This document shows, piece after piece, positions 58,963 to 64,000 of a stretch of DNA of 64,000 bases (position 1 is its first letter; every line of letters starts with the position of its first letter). The notes beneath the pieces are model-generated. The model was not told the origin of the DNA. It saw nothing but the letters and a program-made list of their open reading frames with translations, and ran no database searches. The stretch comes from Actinoplanes lobatus. GTDB lineage: Bacteria; Actinomycetota; Actinomycetes; Mycobacteriales; Micromonosporaceae. The DNA is taken from NCBI RefSeq assembly GCF_014205215.1, contig NZ_JACHNC010000001.1:3229001-3293000 (forward strand). Direction: 5' to 3'. The position numbers were made by a program, and so were the translations under genes.

Positions 58963-58968
58963 ACGGTA
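58963..58968 (-). promoter_or_regulatory. -10 box, leaderless start of the DrrA-like gene
   Basis: On the minus strand TACCGT lies exactly 6 nt before the ATG at 58956. Confidence 0.5.
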
Positions 58969-58975
58969 GAGTTCG

Positions 58976-58998
58976 TTGCGGCCATTTTCTGACCGCAA
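58976..58998. promoter_or_regulatory. Inverted repeat, candidate WYL-regulator operator
   Basis: TTGCGG-N11-CCGCAA, perfect half-sites in the 61-bp region between the divergent ABC exporter and WYL genes. It overlaps the expected -35 region of the exporter promoter, which would allow repression. Confidence 0.6.
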
Positions 58999-59017
58999 TT
59001 CGATGGAGTCTGGTGCC

Positions 59018-59971
59018 ATGGCGAATACGAGTGCACGGATGCTGCGGCTCCTGTCGCTGCTGCAGACACATCGCTACTGGCCCGGCTCGGAGCTCGCCGA
59101 GCGGCTCGAGGTCAGCGCCCGCACGCTGCGCCGGGACGTCGACCGGCTGCGCGAGCTCGGCTATCCGGTGGACGCCTCGCGCGGGGTGGCCGGCGGCTAC
59201 CAGTTGCAGGCCGGTGCGGCCATGCCGCCCCTGCTGCTCGACGACGAGGAGGCGGTCGCCATCGCGGTCGGGCTGCGCAGCGCCGCCGCCGGCTCGGTGG
59301 CCGGTTTCGAGGAGACCTCGGTACGGGCACTCGCCAAGGTGATCCAGCTGCTCCCGCCCCGGCTGAGGCGCCGGATCGACGCCCTCCAGGCGGTCACCAC
59401 GCCGGGCGTGTTCGGTGGCGGCCCGGTCCTCGACGCCTTCACCCTGACCACGTGCGCGATGGCCTGCCGGGGTGAGGAGCGGCTGCGGTTCGACTACACC
59501 CCGCGGCAGGGCGAGTCCGCCCGCCGCCATGTCGAGCCGCACCGCCTCGTCTCGCTGGGCCGACGGTGGTATCTGATCGCCTGGGACCTGGACCGTGGCG
59601 ACTGGCGCAGTTTCCGCCTGGACCGGCTGACCGGCCCGCAGCCGACCGGCGCCCGGTTCCGCCCCCGCGAGCTGCCCGGCGGCGACCCGGTGCGGTGGCT
59701 GCGCTCCCGGATGCGGACCATCCCGAACCGGTACGCGGTGTCGGTCGTGGTGCGGACCGACGTGGCCACGATCCGCGGCTTCGTCGGCAACTGGGGCGAG
59801 GTGGAGGAGTTGCCGGAGGGCGGCTGCCGGCTGCGGATGAACATCGATGACCTGGGCTGGCCGGTCATGGTGCTCGGGGTGCTGAACGCGCCCTTCACCG
59901 TGGAATCCCCGGAGGAGCTGCGGGAACAGGTGCGCCGGGCGGGCGAGACGCTGCTGCGCGGCGCGGCCTAG
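59018..59971 (+). CDS. YafY-type HTH-WYL transcriptional regulator
   Basis: 317 residues. An N-terminal HTH_11 (about 5-58: RMLRLLSLLQTHRYWPGSELAERLEVSARTLRRDVDRLRELGYPVDASRG) is followed by the WYL domain (about 135-215: VEPHRLVSLGRRWYLIAWDLDRGDWRSFRLDRLTG) and a WCX C-terminal domain. WYL domains sense nucleic-acid or small ligands. It is divergent from the DrrAB-like exporter, with a 23-bp inverted repeat between them, so it probably controls that operon. An ATG at 59003 is an alternative start. Confidence 0.94.
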   Translation: MANTSARMLRLLSLLQTHRYWPGSELAERLEVSARTLRRDVDRLRELGYPVDASRGVAGGYQLQAGAAMPPLLLDDEEAVAIAVGLRSAAAGSVAGFEETSVRALAKVIQLLPPRLRRRIDALQAVTTPGVFGGGPVLDAFTLTTCAMACRGEERLRFDYTPRQGESARRHVEPHRLVSLGRRWYLIAWDLDRGDWRSFRLDRLTGPQPTGARFRPRELPGGDPVRWLRSRMRTIPNRYAVSVVVRTDVATIRGFVGNWGEVEELPEGGCRLRMNIDDLGWPVMVLGVLNAPFTVESPEELREQVRRAGETLLRGAA

Positions 59972-59982
59972 GCGACTTTGGA

Positions 59983-60011
59983 CGGACCGGCGCCCCCGTG
60001 GCGCCGGTCCG
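59983..60011. terminator. Bidirectional terminator
   Basis: CGGACCGGCGCC (59983-59994) pairs perfectly with GGCGCCGGTCCG (60000-60011). It lies between the WYL gene (+) and the convergent membrane-protein gene (-). Confidence 0.85.
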
Positions 60012-60089
60012 CAGTGAAGAACCTAGCGACCGGGTACGACAAGATTCCGTCACGTTTAACCGGCCGCTTATATAAATCTCGATGAAAAT

Positions 60090-61076
60090 CTAATCAGCGC
60101 GGCGGACCGACTCGGCGATCTCGAGCGCCTGCTCCGCGGTGAACGACCGGGGCGTCATGATCCGGACGATCGAGCGGTCGGCGAGCCGTGCCTGCACCAT
60201 CCAGAACTCCTCGGTCTTGAAGAGATCGGCCGGCCGGCCCTGGACCGTCACCTTCGTCTGCCTCTGGAGGTCCTGCACCTCCTCGTCCCGGAAGAGCGGC
60301 TCCGACGCCGGCACCCATTGCACGTGGAAGTCGATCTCCGGATGGGCCGGATCGCGGTACATCAGGATGCTGTCGTCCTTGAAGGCGGCCAGCTCCCAGC
60401 CGTCCGGGATGAGCCCCACGGTGACCTCGAAACGCAGCCGCTGCGGCTTGTCCTCGACCCTTCCGGCCAGCTCGATCAGCGCCTCGTCGGTGCCGTACCG
60501 GCCCTGACCGGTCAGGCGCAGCCACTCGCCGGGCCGGTGCTCCCAGACCAGGACCCGCGGCAGGGCGCTGCCGTCGGCCGACGACCCGGTGGGCTCGATG
60601 ATCCGGCCCGGGCGGCCGCCCACCTCGACGTCGTGCTCGCCCATCCCCAGGAATTTCCGGTCGTAGTCCTTGTCCGTGCTGGTCAGGTAGACGTCGCTGC
60701 CGTCGTCGGCCAGGTAGACCGCGATCACCGGGTCGCCGGGATTGGCGGTGAAGGTGGCCTCGCCGAGACCGGACAGCGTGTACGGGAACTCCGGGACGCG
60801 TGCCGCCACCAGCCGGATCGGCCCGGCCGCGGCCGTCGTCGCGGTGGGGGCCGGGTCCGGCGGGTAGCCGAGGCGGGGCAGGGTGACCCCGGCGGCCGCC
60901 ACGGCCATCGCCAGACCCAGCCCGGCCAGCGCCACGCGCCCGGTGAGAAGGCGCCTGGTGAAAAAGGGGCGGGGAGCCTCTTCGGTGAGCAGCCGGGCGC
61001 GGGCCGCGTTCAGCACGGCGTCCGAGGGCGGGGCCGCGTCCGGGCCGTACGCGTCGAGCAGTTCGATGTCGTTCAC
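60090..61076 (-). CDS. Membrane-anchored partner of the ECF sigma factor
   Basis: 328 residues from a GTG overlapping the sigma stop (GTGA). A cytoplasmic N-terminus of about 47 residues (DAYGPDAAPPSDAVLNAARARLLTEE) precedes one transmembrane helix (about 48-65) and a long exported domain (about 75-328) of mixed alpha/beta sequence (PEFPYTLSGLGEATFTANPGDPVIAVYL, LMYRDPAHPEIDFHVQW). No zinc anti-sigma motif and no known domain. The layout is that of many actinobacterial sigma-factor partners with an N-terminus that could bind the sigma factor. Its function is inferred from coupling only. Confidence 0.72.
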   Translation of the reverse strand: MNDIELLDAYGPDAAPPSDAVLNAARARLLTEEAPRPFFTRRLLTGRVALAGLGLAMAVAAAGVTLPRLGYPPDPAPTATTAAAGPIRLVAARVPEFPYTLSGLGEATFTANPGDPVIAVYLADDGSDVYLTSTDKDYDRKFLGMGEHDVEVGGRPGRIIEPTGSSADGSALPRVLVWEHRPGEWLRLTGQGRYGTDEALIELAGRVEDKPQRLRFEVTVGLIPDGWELAAFKDDSILMYRDPAHPEIDFHVQWVPASEPLFRDEEVQDLQRQTKVTVQGRPADLFKTEEFWMVQARLADRSIVRIMTPRSFTAEQALEIAESVRRAD

Positions 61077-61636
61077 TTGTCCACCTCCAGGGGCGCGAGG
61101 ACGGCACGGGTCACCTTGCGGGCCCGGTTGATGCGTGAGCGGACGGTCCCGACCGGGATGTCCAGGGCGGCCGCGATCTCGGCGTACGAGAGCTGGGCAT
61201 AGGCGAGCAGCAACAGCGCGTCGCGGTCCCGGGCCTTGAGTCTCGCCAGGGCCGCGGCGAGGTCGGCGCGCAGCGCCACGGCGTCCACCCGGTCGTCGGC
61301 GGAGTCGTCGGTGTGCGGGCGCGGCTGCTCCCCGGCGGCCCGGGCCAGCGCCCGGTAGTGCCGCTCCTCCTGCCGGACGTGCCGGTGCAGCACGTTGGTG
61401 GCGATGCCGAAGAGCCAGGCGCGGACCTCCAGCCCGACCGGCTGGTAGGACTCGCGCCGGCGGAAGGCGATCAGGAACGTCTCGGCGAGCAGGTCGTCCG
61501 CGGGCGCCCCGATCCGGCGGGCGAGATAGCGGTGGATCGCCACCGCGTGCCGGTCGAAGAGCGGCGCGAACTGTTCCGGCTCCCGCACCGATGCCCGGAT
61601 CAGCACGTCGTCGGTGATGTCCATCAGATCGTTCAC
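61073..61636 (-). CDS. ECF RNA polymerase sigma factor
   Basis: 187 residues from a GTG at 61636 (ATG at 61624 possible). Region 2 (about 22-85: FAPLFDRHAVAIHRYLARRIGAPADDLLAETFLIAFRRRESY) and region 4 (about 125-175: LARLKARDRDALLLLAYAQLSYAEIAAALDIPVGTVRSRINRARKVTRAVL) are both complete. It belongs to the classic ECF type, distinct from the two SigE-like factors at 5718 and 30652. The downstream gene overlaps it by 4 bp. No ribosome site is evident for the GTG. Confidence 0.9.
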   Translation of the reverse strand: MNDLMDITDDVLIRASVREPEQFAPLFDRHAVAIHRYLARRIGAPADDLLAETFLIAFRRRESYQPVGLEVRAWLFGIATNVLHRHVRQEERHYRALARAAGEQPRPHTDDSADDRVDAVALRADLAAALARLKARDRDALLLLAYAQLSYAEIAAALDIPVGTVRSRINRARKVTRAVLAPLEVDK

Positions 61637-61679
61637 ACCAGTTGATGCCCGCAGCGCGGGATCGGGTTCACGGAATCCT

Positions 61680-62186
61680 TCAGATGCCCCGGGAGAAGCG
61701 CCAGGACCAGGCGTTGTCGGCCTCGGTGGAGCCGTAGGTACGGCGCCGCTCCACCGGGCGGAAGCCGCGCGCCTCGTAGAACGGGATGCCGAGCTCGTTG
61801 CCCTCCAGCGCGGCCACCCACATCTCGGTGGCGCCCAGCTCCCGGATCTGGTCGGTGATCCGGTCCAGCAGCAGCGTGCCGAGGCCGCGACCGCGCTCGT
61901 CCGGGTCCAGGTAGAGCACGAACAGCTCGCCCACGCCCGGCGCGGTGAGCCCGCCGCCGGCCGCGCCGACCACCCGGCCGTCCTCCTCGGCCACCTGGTA
62001 GCCGAGCCAGCCCGGGGGAGTCGCGGTGACCTCCCTGGTCACCCGCTCGGCGTTGTAGAACTCGGTGAGCATCCGCTCGATGAACTCCGGCGACAGCAGG
62101 TCCGGATAGGTGGTCCGGTAGCCCCGCGTACAGATGTCGCGGATCGCCGCCACGTCGGAGCCGGTCGCCGCCCGAACCTCAGCCAT
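61680..62186 (-). CDS. GNAT family N-acetyltransferase
   Basis: 168 residues. The acetyl-CoA-binding block is GELFVLYLDPDERGRGLGTLLL (about 85-106, loop R-G-R-G-L-G) and motif B is MWVAALEGNELGIPFYEARGF. A RimI-like small acetyltransferase; its substrate is unknown. The start ATG lies inside the end of the preceding GNAT gene (8-bp overlap ATGGCTGA), so the two enzymes are co-translated. Confidence 0.9.
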   Translation of the reverse strand: MAEVRAATGSDVAAIRDICTRGYRTTYPDLLSPEFIERMLTEFYNAERVTREVTATPPGWLGYQVAEEDGRVVGAAGGGLTAPGVGELFVLYLDPDERGRGLGTLLLDRITDQIRELGATEMWVAALEGNELGIPFYEARGFRPVERRRTYGSTEADNAWSWRFSRGI

Positions 62187-62724
62187 GGACGGAGGATAGG
62201 TCCCGCTGCCGGATGTGGTCGTCGTGCCACTCGGAGCCGACCAGGAACCGTTTCACCCCGACCACCTCGAAGCCGTGCTTGGCGTAGAACCGGGCGGCCC
62301 GCTCGTTCTGCTGGTTGACGCCGAGCCAGCAGGTCGCCGCGCCGGTCTTCGCCGCGGCCTCCAGGGTGCCGGTCATCAGCTCGGCCGCCGCGCCGCCGCC
62401 GTGCCGCTCCGGCGCCAGGTAGAACTTGCTCAGCTCGATGCTGGTCGGCGCGTCCACCACGGCCGCCACGTCCGGGTCGCCGATCGGGCCCTGGACCAGC
62501 ATCGAATAGCCCACCGGGTGATCGTCGACGGACACCAGCAGCAGGGTCCGCCCCGGGTCGGCGAGATAGCGGGCGAAGCTCTCCACCGACAGATGGGCGG
62601 CGACGAACGCGTCGATGTCGGCCTGCGCCGTGCCGGGCGGACAGGCCAGGCCGAACGTGCGGGCGGCCAGGTCGTGCAGCGACTGCTCGTCACCCTTGGT
62701 GGCGAAGCGTGTGGTGATCGTCAT
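62179..62724 (-). CDS. GNAT family N-acetyltransferase
   Basis: 181 residues. GNAT motif A is SIELSKFYLAPERHGGGAAAELM (about 91-113) and motif B is CWLGVNQQNERAARFYAKHGFEVVG. Its N-terminus (TRFATKGDEQSLHDLAARTF) also fits the family. It is coupled to the GNAT gene downstream by an 8-bp overlap. Divergent from the GH20 gene across a 25-bp gap that must hold both promoters. The substrate is unknown. Confidence 0.9.
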   Translation of the reverse strand: MTITTRFATKGDEQSLHDLAARTFGLACPPGTAQADIDAFVAAHLSVESFARYLADPGRTLLLVSVDDHPVGYSMLVQGPIGDPDVAAVVDAPTSIELSKFYLAPERHGGGAAAELMTGTLEAAAKTGAATCWLGVNQQNERAARFYAKHGFEVVGVKRFLVGSEWHDDHIRQRDLSSVHG

Positions 62725-62736
62725 GGAGAAACTGTT

Positions 62737-62742
62737 TACAAT
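62737..62742 (+). promoter_or_regulatory. -10 box, leaderless start of the GH20 gene
   Basis: TACAAT lies 7 nt before the GTG at 62750; it is the best -10 match in the window. Confidence 0.6.
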
Positions 62743-62749
62743 CTTCAGA

Positions 62750-64000
62750 GTGAGCGAGCGGACGGTGCAACTCGGCGATGTTATCCCTCGGCCGGCGTCG
62801 GTGCGGCCGGTCGCGGACGCGACGTTTCCGATCGTTTCCGGTACGGCCGTCAGCGCGCCGCCGGAGCTGGAGCGAGTCGCCGCGCACCTGGGCCTGCCCC
62901 GGGCCGCCGACGGCGCGATCCGCCTGACCCTGGACCGGGAACTGCCCGCCGAGGGCTACCGGCTGGAGATCACCGCGGACGGCGTGACCCTCGCCGGCGG
63001 CGCCCCGGCGGGCGTCTTCTGGGGCGTCCAGACGCTGCGCCAGCTCGGCCCGGTGCTGCCCGGCGGTGTCATCGAGGACCGTCCCCGGTACCCCTACCGG
63101 GGCGCCATGCTCGACCTGGCCCGGCACTTCTTCACCCCGGACGAGGTGAAGGCGCACATCGACCTGCTGGTCCAGTTCAAGATCAATCACCTGCACCTGC
63201 ACCTCACCGACGACCAGGGCTGGCGGCTGGAGATCCCCGGTTGGCCCCGGCTCACCGAGGTCGGCGGCGGTCCGGGCACCGGTGTGGACGGGGCCGGGCC
63301 GGGCTTCCTGACCTGCGCCGAGTACGCCGACCTGGTGGCCTGGGCCGCCGACCGGTTCGTCACCGTGGTGCCGGAGATCGACATGCCCGGCCACGTGAAC
63401 GCGGTGCAGGTCGCCTACCCCGAACTCACCGCCGACGGGCAGCCGGTCGCGCCGCGCACCGACGCCGAGGTGGGCTACAGCTCGCTGGTGGCCGGCAAGG
63501 AGGAGACGTACGCCTTCGTCGAGGCCGTCCTGAAGACGGTCGCCGACCTGACCCCCGGCCCCTACCTGCACATCGGCGGCGACGAGTGCATGGCCACGCC
63601 GCCGGGTGACTACCGCGCCTTCCTGGAGCGGGTGCTGCCGATCCCGGCCGCCCACGGCAAGAGCGTCATCGGCTGGCACGAGATCGCCGCCGTCGACCTG
63701 CCGGAGAACGCGATCGTGCAGTTCTGGCGGATCGAGGAGTCCGACGAGGCGGTGGCCCGGGCCGCGGCGTCCGGCCGGCGCGTCATCGTCTCCCCGGCCG
63801 ACCGCACCTACCTCGACATGAAGTACGACGCCGGCAGCCCGCTCGGGCTGGACTGGGCCGGGCATCTGACGGTCGAGCGGGCGTACGACTGGGACCCGGC
63901 GGAGCGGCTGCCCGGCGTCGGCGAGGAGGCGATCCTCGGCGTCGAGGCGCCGCTCTGGTCGGAGACCCTGCGCAGCGTCGACGACGTGCGCTACCTGACC
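62750..64000 (+). CDS. GH20 beta-N-acetylhexosaminidase (3' end outside window)
   Basis: 417 residues are visible and the frame is still open at the right edge. The GH20b N-terminal domain (about 1-110: TFPIVSGTAVSAPPELERVAAHL, AGVFWGVQTLRQL) is followed by the catalytic barrel from about 115: YRGAMLDLARHFF, KINHLHLHLTDDQGWRLEI, VVPEIDMPGHVNAV and the catalytic pair D-E in LHIGGDECMA. It removes terminal GlcNAc or GalNAc from chitin oligomers or glycans. No signal peptide, so it is probably cytoplasmic. The GTG start at 62750 is supported by TACAAT 7 nt upstream. No DasR-type site was noticed in the short promoter. Confidence 0.93.
   Translation, partial: MSERTVQLGDVIPRPASVRPVADATFPIVSGTAVSAPPELERVAAHLGLPRAADGAIRLTLDRELPAEGYRLEITADGVTLAGGAPAGVFWGVQTLRQLGPVLPGGVIEDRPRYPYRGAMLDLARHFFTPDEVKAHIDLLVQFKINHLHLHLTDDQGWRLEIPGWPRLTEVGGGPGTGVDGAGPGFLTCAEYADLVAWAADRFVTVVPEIDMPGHVNAVQVAYPELTADGQPVAPRTDAEVGYSSLVAGKEETYAFVEAVLKTVADLTPGPYLHIGGDECMATPPGDYRAFLERVLPIPAAHGKSVIGWHEIAAVDLPENAIVQFWRIEESDEAVARAAASGRRVIVSPADRTYLDMKYDAGSPLGLDWAGHLTVERAYDWDPAERLPGVGEEAILGVEAPLWSETLRSVDDVRYLT

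Overview
The window is high-GC DNA with GTG/TTG starts, many leaderless promoters, single-gene transcription units and paralogous SigE-type sigma factors. Its gene set (GPP34/GOLPH3 protein, MHYT sensor, XRE-DUF397 pair, PucR and WYL regulators, CebR-type operators) points to a filamentous actinomycete, most likely Micromonosporaceae and Actinoplanes-like. The genus is an inference from gene content and style; no rRNA is present. No insertion sequence, prophage, integrase or CRISPR array was seen.

Layout. 1-9.9 kb: the end of a very large repeat-rich membrane protein, an AlkZ-like DNA glycosylase candidate, oligoribonuclease, tRNA-His, a sigma factor with a coupled membrane protein, and two L,D-transpeptidase lipoproteins. 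9.8-23.4 kb: two near-identical tRNA-Lys(CTT) genes around a secreted CE4-CBM2 deacetylase, then a HupE-like membrane protein, an FMN reductase, a sulfatase, a P450, a DUF305 protein, two secreted beta-propellers around a PucR regulator, and small membrane proteins. 23.5-28.3 kb: a DUF397/XRE pair divergent from a GPP34-APC permease-GNAT operon. 28.3-46.1 kb: a carbohydrate-utilisation region with a GH5-CBM_X2-CBM46 endoglucanase, a GH3 glycosidase, a ROK regulator, an ABC importer without its own ATPase, a GH95-type enzyme and a GH42 beta-galactosidase, interrupted by a sigma/WD40-like pair and a LysE exporter. 46-64 kb: GlxA-type regulator and rhodanese, LtrA, alditol-oxidase-like enzyme, MHYT protein, KAS III, PRC-barrel protein, a flippase-acyltransferase fusion, CorA, a DrrAB-like ABC exporter with a divergent WYL regulator, a third sigma/membrane-protein pair, two coupled GNATs, and the start of a GH20 hexosaminidase cut by the right edge.

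How they work together. The glycosidase set (GH5 backbone cutter with CBM46, GH95, GH42, GH3) fits breakdown of a fucosylated, galactosylated beta-glucan such as xyloglucan. Two CebR/CelR-like boxes (28816, 37873) and two xylO/ROK-like inverted repeats (37938, 44139) tie the endoglucanase, the importer and the GH95/GH42 pair into one proposed regulon. The importer would use a shared MsiK-type ATPase encoded elsewhere.

Most notable non-coding signals: (i) a family of 46-nt hairpins, three in tandem with compensatory base changes at 33270-33480 and a diverged fourth at 41825-41870; (ii) eight genes with a TANNNT -10 box placed 6-7 nt before the start codon; (iii) several perfect or near-perfect operator-like palindromes between divergent genes. 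Two small genes absent from simple ORF calls are proposed at 15115-15273 and 52791-52988.
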